The translations under genes were made by a program, and so were the position numbers. The notes beneath the pieces were generated by a model. It did no database searches. It was given only the letters and a program-made list of their open reading frames with translations, and was not told where the DNA came from. From assembly GCF_000265525.1 (NCBI RefSeq), contig NC_018015.1, positions 1 through 64,000 on the forward strand: a DNA stretch of 64,000 nt, written 5' to 3'. Position 1 is the first letter of the stretch. Each line of letters opens with the position of its first letter. Shown one piece after another: positions 15,124 through 23,238 of the stretch. This DNA comes from Thermococcus cleftensis. GTDB lineage: Archaea; Methanobacteriota_B; Thermococci; Thermococcales; Thermococcaceae.

Positions 15124-16662
15124 ATGGAACGGACACCGATAATCGAGATGAAGGGAATCGTCAAGGTATATCCCGACGGCACGAAGGCCCTCAAGGGGGT
15201 TGATTTGACCGTTTACAAGGGCGAGATTCTGGGTCTCCTCGGCGAGAACGGTGCCGGAAAGACCACCCTTATGAAGATCCTCTTTGGAATGCTCCACCCC
15301 ACCTCTGGTAAAATCCTTATCAACGGCGAGGAGGTTCGCTTCAGAAGCCCCTCCGATGCCATCGCCCACGGCATTGGTATGGTTCACCAGCACTTCACGC
15401 TCGTTGAGGTTTTCGACGCGCTTCATAACATAATCCTCGGAATGGAGGGTCACGGACTGTTTTCCAAGATAGATGTGGATAAGGCCCGGCAGAAGCTCCA
15501 GCGCCTGATGGACGACCTTAACTTCCAGGTCCCCCTCGACGTCCCCGTTGAGGACCTTCCCGTTGGAGTCCAGCAGAGGATAGAGATACTCAAGATGCTT
15601 TACCGCGACGTCGATGTCCTTATCCTGGACGAGCCCACCGCTGTTCTCACCCCGATAGAGGTCGAGGAGCTCTTCAGGGTTCTGAGACAGCTCAAGGAGG
15701 AGGGCAAGACGATAATCTTCATCAGCCACAAGCTCAACGAGGTCATCGAGCTGACGGATCGCGTTACCGTCATAAGAAAGGGCGAGGTCATAGGTACCGT
15801 TGAAACCAAAGATGCAACCCCCCAGCTCCTGGCCAAGATGATGGTCGGAAGAGACGTGGTTCTCAGGATAGAGAAGCCCCCCAAAGAACCGGGAGAGCCG
15901 ATACTCCGCGTTGAGAACCTTAGGGTCAAGGGCGACAGGGGAGAAGAGGCAGTCAAGGGGCTGTCCTTTGAGGTTCGCGCGGGGGAGATATTCGGCATAG
16001 CCGGTGTTGAGGGCAACGGGCAGACGGAGCTCATCGAGGCCATCTCCGGACTCAGAAAGGTCGAGGGAGGGAAGGTCTATCTCCAGGGCAATGACGTCAC
16101 GGGCAAGGGTCCGAAGGAGCTTTACGACCTTGGAATGGCCCACATACCCGAGGACAGGACGCACATGGGCCTTATCCTCGACATGACCGTCACGGAGAAC
16201 TCGGTTCTGGGGCTCCACTGGAGGAAGAAGTTCCAGCGCTTCAGGGGAGTTATCCACTGGGGCAAGGTCAGGGAACACGCGAGGGCGCTGATAGAGCAGT
16301 TCGACATCTCGGCCCCCGGGACGGAGGCGCCGGTGAAGAGCCTGAGCGGTGGAAACCAGCAGAAGCTGATCGTCGCGAGGGAGGTCAGCAAGGAACCGGT
16401 GTTTATCATCGCCGCTCAGCCCACTAGGGGAGTAGATGTCGCATCGACCGAGTACATAAGGAACTATCTAATCAGGCTGAGGAACGAGGGCAAGGCCGTT
16501 CTGCTCGTCTCAGCTGACCTTGATGAGATCCTCCAGCTCAGCGACAGAATGGGGATCATCTACGAAGGTGAGTTCATGGGAATCGTGAAGCCCGAAGAGG
16601 TTACCACTGAGGAGATAGGAATGATGATGGGAGGTATCCGCTATGAGGAAATCAGGAAGTGA
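15124..16662 (+). CDS. nucleoside ABC transporter ATPase (two NBDs)
   Basis: A 512-residue double ATPase of the sugar/nucleoside class. The first domain has Walker A GENGAGKTT (40-48), MVHQHFTL as the Q-loop and Walker B VLILDEPTAVLT. The second has the degenerate Walker A GVEGNGQTE and a clear signature LSGGNQQK. Asymmetry between the two halves is usual in RbsA/NupO-type proteins. GGGAGG precedes ATG 15124. It overlaps the next permease by 20 bases. Confidence 0.93.
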   Translation: MERTPIIEMKGIVKVYPDGTKALKGVDLTVYKGEILGLLGENGAGKTTLMKILFGMLHPTSGKILINGEEVRFRSPSDAIAHGIGMVHQHFTLVEVFDALHNIILGMEGHGLFSKIDVDKARQKLQRLMDDLNFQVPLDVPVEDLPVGVQQRIEILKMLYRDVDVLILDEPTAVLTPIEVEELFRVLRQLKEEGKTIIFISHKLNEVIELTDRVTVIRKGEVIGTVETKDATPQLLAKMMVGRDVVLRIEKPPKEPGEPILRVENLRVKGDRGEEAVKGLSFEVRAGEIFGIAGVEGNGQTELIEAISGLRKVEGGKVYLQGNDVTGKGPKELYDLGMAHIPEDRTHMGLILDMTVTENSVLGLHWRKKFQRFRGVIHWGKVREHARALIEQFDISAPGTEAPVKSLSGGNQQKLIVAREVSKEPVFIIAAQPTRGVDVASTEYIRNYLIRLRNEGKAVLLVSADLDEILQLSDRMGIIYEGEFMGIVKPEEVTTEEIGMMMGGIRYEEIRK

Positions 16663-17695
16663 GCTCATCGGGTCGATAAACCTCCGTCCCTTCGTCGAAA
16701 GCCTCATAGCGATATTCGTCGGCTTCCTCATCGGAGGAATCGTCCTCCTAGCCTTCGGCTACAACCCCTTCGAGGCCTACTACTGGCTCTTCCAGGGTGC
16801 TCTCGGCTCGACGAGGGGCATAGCCTCCACCCTTAAGTACGCCACGCCCATAATGCTCACCGCGCTGACCTTTGCCATAGGCACCAGGACGGGAATATTC
16901 AACATCGGTGCTGAGGGCTCCTTCTACTTCGGCGCAATAGCCGCGGTGATATTCACCAACATCTGGCCCAACATGTGGTTCGGGCTGGCAATGGGAATGC
17001 TTCTCGGAGCGCTCTGGGCACTTCCTGCAGCGGTTCTCAAGGTCTACCGCGGAGTTCACGAGGTCATATCCACGATAATGCTCAACTGGATCGGCTGGTT
17101 CTTCGTGCTCTGGCTCATAGTCGGACCCTACGCTAACCCCAATGACCCCAACAAGACGATAAGGATTCCAGTCGAGGCCAGAATGCCTGAAATAGGCTAC
17201 GGCCTTTCAATAGCTATAATCTTCGCGGTCCTAGCCTCTGTGCTGACGTACTTCCTGCTCTGGCACACCACAACGGGCTTTGGAATGCGCGCCAGCGGAA
17301 TGAACGAGAGAGCAGCGCGTTATGCCGGAATGAACCCCAAGAGAGCTGTCATGTGGTCCTTCCTCATCGGCGGTCTGCTCAGTGGACTCGGCGGCGCGAT
17401 GAAGATAATGGGCGAGGGACCGACCTACGCCATAAGTCAGGGAGGAGCGAACATCTACGGCTTCGGCTTTGACGGAATAGGCGTTTCTCTCGTCGGCAGG
17501 AACCACCCGCTTGGCATAATCCTCGCGGCGCTGTTCTTCGGAATGCTCCGCGCGGGAACGGCACTGATGCAGGCCGAGGCCCAGGTTCCGCTCGAGATAA
17601 TCAAGGTCATACAGGGAATAATCGTCATAACCGTCGCCGTGCCGAGCCTTTATGATCTCGTTAAGAAGGCCTTCCACAGGGGGGCTGCCCAATGA
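16643..17695 (+). CDS. nucleoside ABC transporter permease 1
   Basis: A 350-residue BPD_transp_2-family permease with about ten membrane helices. Seen: IAIFVGFLIGGIVLLAFGYNP at the N-terminus, FNIGAEGSFYFGAIAAV, the cytoplasmic coupling segment GFGMRASGMNERAARYAGMN, and FGFDGIGVSLVGRNHPLG. It pairs with the second permease. ATG 16643 lies seven bases after GGAGGT inside the ATPase gene. Confidence 0.92.
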   Translation: MRKSGSELIGSINLRPFVESLIAIFVGFLIGGIVLLAFGYNPFEAYYWLFQGALGSTRGIASTLKYATPIMLTALTFAIGTRTGIFNIGAEGSFYFGAIAAVIFTNIWPNMWFGLAMGMLLGALWALPAAVLKVYRGVHEVISTIMLNWIGWFFVLWLIVGPYANPNDPNKTIRIPVEARMPEIGYGLSIAIIFAVLASVLTYFLLWHTTTGFGMRASGMNERAARYAGMNPKRAVMWSFLIGGLLSGLGGAMKIMGEGPTYAISQGGANIYGFGFDGIGVSLVGRNHPLGIILAALFFGMLRAGTALMQAEAQVPLEIIKVIQGIIVITVAVPSLYDLVKKAFHRGAAQ

Positions 17696-18585
17696 GCGCA
17701 GGTGATGTCCTCACCATACTGTTCACCTCCCTGATGGCCATGGTGCCGATAGTGCTCACGAGCGTTGGCGCCGCATGGAGCGAAAGGGCTGGAGTGGTCA
17801 GCATAGGCTACGAGGGCGTCTTGCTCATAAGCGCGTTCTTTGGGGCCATCTTTGCCGAGCTAGCCGGAAGCGCGGTGGTCGGTCTCATCGGCGGCGTCAT
17901 AGTGGGAATCCTCCTCGGAATGCTCCACGGAGCACTCACGGTTTACCTCAAGGGCGACCACGTCATACCGGGCATAGGCATCAACCTCCTCTCGCTTGGT
18001 ATAGTCCCCTTCGGAATCCTCGCCTACTGGGGAACCGCCGGTCAGCACCAGCTCCCAGAGGACGCCACGATGTGGCACCTGGCGACCCCCTATGGGGAGC
18101 TCAGCCCGATGGTCCTGGTGACCATAATAATAGCCGTGGTGACCTGGTGGGTGCTTTTCAAGACCCCCCTCGGACTGCGTGTCAGGGCGGTGGGTGAGAA
18201 CCCGGAGGCAGCGGACGCTCTCGGAATAAACGTCGAAAGGTACCGCTTCTGGTCCACGGTCTATGGACACGCTTTGGCTGGCCTCGGCGGGGCCTTTATG
18301 AGCGTGGACTGGCTCGGGCTGGTGCACAAGACGATGTCGGGCGGCAGAGGTTTCATAGCCCTCGCCAACATGGTCTTCAGCGGCTGGAACCCCCTCATCT
18401 CGCTCATCGGTGGCTGGCTCTTTGGGTTCTTCGAGGCGCTGGCGGCTTGGCTGGCACCGAAGCACATAATCCCAGGGCAGTTTATCCTGATGCTGCCCTA
18501 CATAATGACCCTCATCATAGTGGCGGGGATTATAGGCAGGGCCAGGCCGCCGAAGTGGGACGGAAGGCCCTACAAGCGCGAGTGA
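17692..18585 (+). CDS. nucleoside ABC transporter permease 2
   Basis: A 297-residue permease of the same family: SVGAAWSERAGVVSIGYEGVLL at the start and GLRVRAVGENPEAADALGIN as the coupling helix. ATGA overlap with the first permease. It is shorter than its partner, as in NupQ versus NupP, and ends the operon before a T-rich stretch. Confidence 0.92.
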   Translation: MSAGDVLTILFTSLMAMVPIVLTSVGAAWSERAGVVSIGYEGVLLISAFFGAIFAELAGSAVVGLIGGVIVGILLGMLHGALTVYLKGDHVIPGIGINLLSLGIVPFGILAYWGTAGQHQLPEDATMWHLATPYGELSPMVLVTIIIAVVTWWVLFKTPLGLRVRAVGENPEAADALGINVERYRFWSTVYGHALAGLGGAFMSVDWLGLVHKTMSGGRGFIALANMVFSGWNPLISLIGGWLFGFFEALAAWLAPKHIIPGQFILMLPYIMTLIIVAGIIGRARPPKWDGRPYKRE

Positions 18586-18606
18586 TTATTCCATTTTTCA
18601 TTTTTC
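18586..18606 (+). terminator. T-rich terminator of the transporter operon
   Basis: ATTCCATTTTTCATTTTTCC directly after the last permease stop and before the convergent metal-binding-protein gene. Confidence 0.55.
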
Positions 18607-18630
18607 CGGCCAGGAAAACAAAAAATGAAG

Positions 18631-19626
18631 TCACTTCTTCAGAACCACCCCCAGGGCCGTCCCGAGGACGAGCCCCACCACGAGGGAGACCAGCACGTAT
18701 CGCCCAACGTCCTCCCTCTGGACGGGCCCCGTTTCGGGCTTTTCTCCGCCCAGCGCCTTAAGAACAGCTGCGCTGTTCTCAACCAGCACTTCCGTGTAGG
18801 GCCTGTCGCTCCAGAAGACCGTTATCTCTGCCAGTGGCTTTCCGCTCTTTGCCGCCAGCTCCCTCGCCGCGTCCTTCATCTGGTCCGGGCTGTCCCTGGC
18901 GTAGACTATGAGATCCGCTCCCTCGGCCGCTGGCACGAGGTCGTCCACACCTATCGCCGGAACCTCCTCCTCGGGCTTTATGGCGGCGGTTGCCTTTATT
19001 CCAAGCCACTCGATGGCGTACTGGTCAGGGGGCATCTGAATGACCGCGGTTTTGTTGCCCTCAACCAGCGCCCTGTAGGCTTCCACTATCGCCCTAACCC
19101 TGCTCTCGAAGTCCCGGTACCTTGCCCTGTAAAGCTCGGCTCCGGAGGGGTTAGCCTTCTCGAGCGCCTTCTCGGTTGCCCGCGCTATGGCCAGCGCGTT
19201 GGTGGGGTCAAGCCAGACCCCGTGGGGATTGTCTTTGTTGTTGTACCAGTACTCGGGGAGATAGCGGAAGCCCTCGCGCCTGTAGTCGTCGAGGAAAAGC
19301 GCCTCCCCGGTTATTGTTCCCTCATCAATCAGTTCGGCTATCTTCTTCTCCACGGGCAGGTGGCCGCCGGTCGTCACTATAACACTGGCCTTTCCGAGGA
19401 GCTCTATCTGGCCCGCGGTCAGCTGGTACTCGTGCGGATCCGCCCCGGGAGGAATGAGGTAGACGACCTCAACGGAGTCTCCGAAGGCGTCCCCGACTAT
19501 CGCGGCGAGGGGGGCTATGCTCGTCACCACCAGGGGGCTTTCGGGTGATGCCCGGGACAGGGGGACGAGCGCGCCCACCAACATCATCGCGGTGAGAATA
19601 ACCACTGCAATCCTTCCCGCCCTCAT
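18631..19626 (-). CDS. metal ABC transporter-type substrate-binding protein (ZnuA/TroA fold), membrane-anchored
   Basis: A 331-residue cluster A-I binding protein. It has an N-terminal signal peptide (about residues 1-26), metal-ligand regions ADPHEYQLT, GGHLPVEKK and NPHGVWLDPTNA, a second lobe (IQMPPDQYAIEWLGI), and a C-terminal membrane helix (YVLVSLVVGLVLGTALGVVL) ending in KK. Such proteins bind Zn, Mn or Fe outside the cell. No permease or ATPase is nearby, so it either serves a distant transporter or only holds metal. Divergent from the secreted protease at 19718. Confidence 0.85.
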   Translation of the reverse strand: MRAGRIAVVILTAMMLVGALVPLSRASPESPLVVTSIAPLAAIVGDAFGDSVEVVYLIPPGADPHEYQLTAGQIELLGKASVIVTTGGHLPVEKKIAELIDEGTITGEALFLDDYRREGFRYLPEYWYNNKDNPHGVWLDPTNALAIARATEKALEKANPSGAELYRARYRDFESRVRAIVEAYRALVEGNKTAVIQMPPDQYAIEWLGIKATAAIKPEEEVPAIGVDDLVPAAEGADLIVYARDSPDQMKDAARELAAKSGKPLAEITVFWSDRPYTEVLVENSAAVLKALGGEKPETGPVQREDVGRYVLVSLVVGLVLGTALGVVLKK

Positions 19627-19717
19627 TTTCGGTCACCCGAATCCGGTTCGCTCACGTGCTTTAAAAGCTGTCGGAAGCTTTAAATACCCGTCGTCCAAAA
19701 TACCACCGGGTGTCGTG

Positions 19718-21508
19718 ATGAAGCGACTGTGGGCTTTAATAATCCTTGCACTCCTCATTGCAACCACCGCGCCGCAGGCAGCCGGCTACAACGTGACCGG
19801 AAAGGTGAGCGTTGAGATAAGCCCCAACTCGGAGCTGCTGAGCGTCGTTTACTACCTCGCCTTTGGCCGGGGCGACCCCTTCGTCATAGACCGCGGGGGC
19901 TACCTCGATGAGGTTGATCGTTACTTCGCCCCCTACAGGAACCACCGCGCGGTTCAGATGCTGCGGGAGCACCTTGAAAACACCTCTTCCATCTCGGAGA
20001 GGGATCTTAGGCTGTTCTACACCGAATACTACCTCCTTCTCTGCACGGAACCGCCCGAGCTCCAGCCCTGGGGAAACATCGACGACCCCTGGACGCTCGA
20101 CTTCATCGAGGCCCTGAGGGACTTCGCCAGGGAGAGCGACTTCATGACCTTTTACAGAACCCACCAGGATTACTACTGGGAAGACCTCGGGATATACACG
20201 AACGCGCTCTCGCTCCTGCCACCGGACGAGTTCATGGGCCGCTACACCGACGTTTCCAACGTTCGTTTCGAGTTCCTGCACCCGTTCCTGGTGGCGATAC
20301 ACGGCCACAGCTTCAATCCCCTCAGGGACGGCGTCCAGATATACGGGGCCGGGGGAATGGTGCCGCTCGTGAGACGCGACCCCCAGAGGACTGCCTGGAG
20401 CTACAAGACGGCGAGGGACACGATGTTCGGCCTGCCCCTCAACAGGGACTACGTGAACAACACGGGCCTTGACGAGCTTATCTACCTGGGCTTCGTCTAC
20501 CACGAGCTTGGCCACGACATTACCCTGCCGGGTCTCTACGCCAGCTACGGCGACACCTACTCGCTGGCCTACCTGGAGGACACCATAGAGGAGGACATGC
20601 CCTACCTCGCGCGCTACGACATTCACTTCTGGGACAGGACTGGAATGATATACGAGGGCTTCGCCGACGGCTGGCTGGACTTCGCGCTCTCCAACGTGGA
20701 CCCTGACTACGCGGCTTTAGCAGTGTGGCTCCAGAGGGCCTGGGGCGAGTTCTGGATAGACGAGGTGCTTCAGCTTTACAGGAAGTACACGGCAATGAGC
20801 GTCCAGAACTCCGTCCCTCTGGGGGAGTACGTGGACGAGATGCTCGTGGACCTGAGAACCATGATTCCTCCAGATAAGGCGTGGGAGCTTTACAGCGAGC
20901 GCGTCCCGGTTACACCGCTGAGGGCCTTCGACAGGGGCGCGGTTGAGGGAGAGGTCATAGTCGTTTACGGAACCCAGAATCCGGATCCCTCTGGAGTGGA
21001 GAGGGACAGGGAGACGGCCGAGGCCATAGCCGAGAACCTCAGGGTCTTTTACTCCCAGTGGGACGGGACGGTGGAGGTTTCGATCAAGGCTGACGTGAAC
21101 GTCACCGGCGATGACCTGGGATCGAACCTGGTGCTGGTCGGAGGGCCTTACTCAAACTCGCTCGTCGATGAGCTGGACGAGCGCTTCCCGCTGCGCTTCG
21201 TCCCTGTCGGGAGCGACCGCTGGGTGCTGGAGAAGAGCCCTGACTGGGAGGTCCACTCCTACGTCCTGACTGGGGACGAGGAAGACCCCGTTATCACGGG
21301 GGATCTCGGCAGCATCACGGGAACCGCCGTGATAATGGCCGTGAGGAACCCCTACAACCGGGCGAACTACATCGTCTGGGTGGCAGGGGAGAACAGGAAC
21401 CTGACAGCGCTTTTCCAGAACCCGACGTACTACCTGAGCAGCTACGAAATATGGAGTGAAAAGGGAATAGAGATGGGATTCTACGTTCAGTCTCCCTGTG
21501 CTTCCTGA
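19718..21508 (+). CDS. predicted secreted zinc metalloprotease
   Basis: A 596-residue exported protein. Signal peptide in residues 1-22 (LWALIILALLIATTAPQAAG), a long N-terminal domain, a zinc site HELGH at residues 262-266, and a possible third ligand at Glu313 in YEGFADGW, then a C-terminal domain with VVYGTQNPDP and LVLVGGPYSNSLVDEL, the latter like an S-layer-associated segment. It resembles the DUF4932 group of HExxH proteins; the substrate is unknown. ATG 19718 is preferred over the long upstream reading because CTTTAAATAC (about 19678-19687) is its TATA box. Its 3' end overlaps the opposite gene by 22 bases. Confidence 0.75.
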   Translation: MKRLWALIILALLIATTAPQAAGYNVTGKVSVEISPNSELLSVVYYLAFGRGDPFVIDRGGYLDEVDRYFAPYRNHRAVQMLREHLENTSSISERDLRLFYTEYYLLLCTEPPELQPWGNIDDPWTLDFIEALRDFARESDFMTFYRTHQDYYWEDLGIYTNALSLLPPDEFMGRYTDVSNVRFEFLHPFLVAIHGHSFNPLRDGVQIYGAGGMVPLVRRDPQRTAWSYKTARDTMFGLPLNRDYVNNTGLDELIYLGFVYHELGHDITLPGLYASYGDTYSLAYLEDTIEEDMPYLARYDIHFWDRTGMIYEGFADGWLDFALSNVDPDYAALAVWLQRAWGEFWIDEVLQLYRKYTAMSVQNSVPLGEYVDEMLVDLRTMIPPDKAWELYSERVPVTPLRAFDRGAVEGEVIVVYGTQNPDPSGVERDRETAEAIAENLRVFYSQWDGTVEVSIKADVNVTGDDLGSNLVLVGGPYSNSLVDELDERFPLRFVPVGSDRWVLEKSPDWEVHSYVLTGDEEDPVITGDLGSITGTAVIMAVRNPYNRANYIVWVAGENRNLTALFQNPTYYLSSYEIWSEKGIEMGFYVQSPCAS

Positions 21509-21798
21509 GGTTCTTCCCTTTCTTCCGAGTCGCTCCTTATGTGGGGCTTGCCGATAGCTATTGTGAAGCCCTTGAAGGAATCGTCCTTCCTGTTGAACTC
21601 TATCGCCAGGGGGAGGCCGTTGTCCTCGTTGAATACTATCCTTACGATCCTTGCCCTTGAGTGGTCGTTCAGGTAGTTCTCCTTCAGGCTCTCGTAGTTG
21701 TCTATGACCTCGTCGATGCTCTCGCTGTGCATCTCGTAGATCTCCCTTGCGTAGACGCTGTGGTTCTTGATCTCCCGAACCTTCTTCTCCCGGTCCAA
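21487..21798 (-). CDS. hypothetical small protein
   Basis: A 103-residue charged protein: DREKKVREIKNHSVYAREIY, VIDNYESLKENYL, then FNEDNGLPLAIEFN and an acidic tail. Probable TTG start with GGAAGTGG before it. It begins 12 bases after the phosphoribosyltransferase stop, so it is the second gene of that operon. No family recognised. Confidence 0.65.
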   Translation of the reverse strand: MDREKKVREIKNHSVYAREIYEMHSESIDEVIDNYESLKENYLNDHSRARIVRIVFNEDNGLPLAIEFNRKDDSFKGFTIAIGKPHIRSDSEEREEPQEAQGD

Positions 21799-21810
21799 GG
21801 TACCACTTCC

Positions 21811-22458
21811 TCAGGCTTTGCGCCACTTGCCTTCCCTGAACTTAAAAACCTTCCTGCGCTCCGCCATGCGGAGGGCTTCCTCCAGCCTGCCCTTAGGCAC
21901 CTCCATGCCGTGAAGCTCCCTGAACAGTTCGATGATTTCATCAGTGGTCAAAGCTTCCTTCTCCTCAAGGAGGTTGCCAACGAGGTTGATCATGTCCTCG
22001 ACGAAGTTCCACGGGAAGACTATCCACGCCCAGTCGATCTCCTCGCCGTAGTAGTCCGGCTTGAAGCGGGAGCCCTTGATCGTGAGGAGCGTGGCGACCC
22101 TTATCTCAGCGGGCCCCTTGCCCTCGATGTAGTTCTTGGCGAGCGTCAGGCTCTCGCCCGTGTCACTGATGTCGTCGACGATGAGGACCTTCTTGCCGCT
22201 AAGGTCGTAGCTGGTGCCGTACCTGAGCTTTGCCTTGCCGTCAGGGGTAGCCGTGACCCCCCAGTGCTCGACCTTGAGGCTAACCAGGTCCTTGACGCCG
22301 AGGTAGTCGCAGTAGAGCCTCGCCGGAACCCAGCCGCCGCGGGCGAGGCCGACTATGACGTCTGGCCTCCAGCCGTCCTCTAGAACCTTCCATGCACCTT
22401 CCTTGGCCCATCTTTCTATGTCCTCCCAAGAAGCGAGATACGCCGGAAACTTCTTCAT
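21811..22458 (-). CDS. phosphoribosyltransferase (COG2236-type)
   Basis: A 215-residue type I PRTase. The PRPP-binding motif VLIVDDISDTGES lies at about residues 91-103, and RPDVIVGLARGGWVPARLY forms the first loop. The last 65 residues (LTTDEIIELFRELHGMEVP and following) look like a winged-helix or helical cap absent from hypoxanthine PRTases. Probably purine-base or nucleotide salvage; the base is not readable. Starts ATG 22458, facing the CRISPR leader-like region. Confidence 0.85.
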   Translation of the reverse strand: MKKFPAYLASWEDIERWAKEGAWKVLEDGWRPDVIVGLARGGWVPARLYCDYLGVKDLVSLKVEHWGVTATPDGKAKLRYGTSYDLSGKKVLIVDDISDTGESLTLAKNYIEGKGPAEIRVATLLTIKGSRFKPDYYGEEIDWAWIVFPWNFVEDMINLVGNLLEEKEALTTDEIIELFRELHGMEVPKGRLEEALRMAERRKVFKFREGKWRKA

Positions 22459-23041
22459 TTGGATTTCCCTTAACGGAGCAGGGGGAAGGTTATATTTAAG
22501 CGTTGCGGCAGGAACTTTGACGTAAAAGTGGCAAAAGGCGGGGCGATTGGCCCGTCTTAATTAGCCCGTCCCGCCAGCATCACGCTCGGACACCCGCGCT
22601 AGGGATAGGGGGCGCTGTCGTCCCGGATATCCCGGAAATCTACTCTCCGAAGCCCTGGGAAATTGGTTTCGAAGGTTTTGAAATCGTTACGTTATGTTAC
22701 AGTTTGGCTGAAATTCTATAACGGATTTTCCCCAGAGATCTGGAGGAGCAGGGAGACGGCAGAAAGCTGACGCTGCCTTGTGGCGATTGTTTCTTTCCAG
22801 ATTTAATCGGTTTTCTTGGTTTTTTGGCTCTTTTAGCCCTTTTAACAGCCACGGAAATTGGGTGTGTGTTTTTGTGCATTGGGAAAATTGGGCTGTTAAA
22901 GGCGAGTTTGGGGGTTAAGCTCTCGTACCGGTCCGTGGATTCGGGCTTTCTATCGGCCGGTTTCGGTTAGGTTTCCGGAAAGGCCTAAATATTCGAGACT
23001 GCATAGGGCTTTACCAGGCGAACGGGCGGAATCCCCGCCCT
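22459..23041 (+). promoter_or_regulatory. long non-coding region with CRISPR-leader features
   Basis: A 583-base stretch without a credible gene directly before the two-repeat CRISPR. It holds a 10-base inverted repeat TTTAACAGCC (22841-22850) / GGCTGTTAAA (22891-22900), AT-rich tracts, a TATA-like CCTAAATATT at 22984-22993 that would start RNA near 23015, and a stem GGGCGG/CCGCCC (23024-23040) right against the first repeat. Length, promoter and position suit a Thermococcales CRISPR leader. The GC-rich part around 22540-22640 (GGCGGGG...CCCGCC) may be structured RNA, unproven. Confidence 0.55.
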
Positions 23042-23137
23042 GTTGCAATAAGACCCTGGGAGAATCGGAACGCGGCTCTTTAGCCGTATACGCAAAAATC
23101 GTTACGCGTTGCAATAAGACCCTGGGAGAATCGGAAC
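23042..23137 (+). CRISPR. mini-CRISPR: two repeats, one spacer, variant repeat
   Basis: Two identical 30-base repeats at 23042-23071 and 23108-23137 flank a 36-base spacer. They match the array at the window start except for three shared transitions: position 14 T to C, 25 T to C and 27 A to G. The 3' handle thus reads ATCGGAAC instead of ATTGAAAC. The orientation is the same as in the main array, and leader-like DNA lies on the correct side. Confidence 0.85.
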
Positions 23138-23238
23138 AGAATATTTTCTGGGATTAATACGCTCTCGAAAGTGTGGTGACCGGTCGTGGCTCAAAAAACC
23201 GGGGGAGTAAACTAAGCCCGGCCAAAGAGGGAAAGAGA

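Noticed and set aside
15037-16278. 413-codon leftward ORF opposite the transporter ATPase
   Set aside because: Antisense shadow of a gene with full ABC motifs.
19517-19717. 67-residue N-terminal extension of the metalloprotease
   Set aside because: It crosses the TATA box and overlaps the divergent gene, and would hide the clear signal peptide starting at 19718.
22541-22660. GC-rich segment as an H/ACA or other named RNA
   Set aside because: Partial stems only; no convincing box ACA or K-turn was found.
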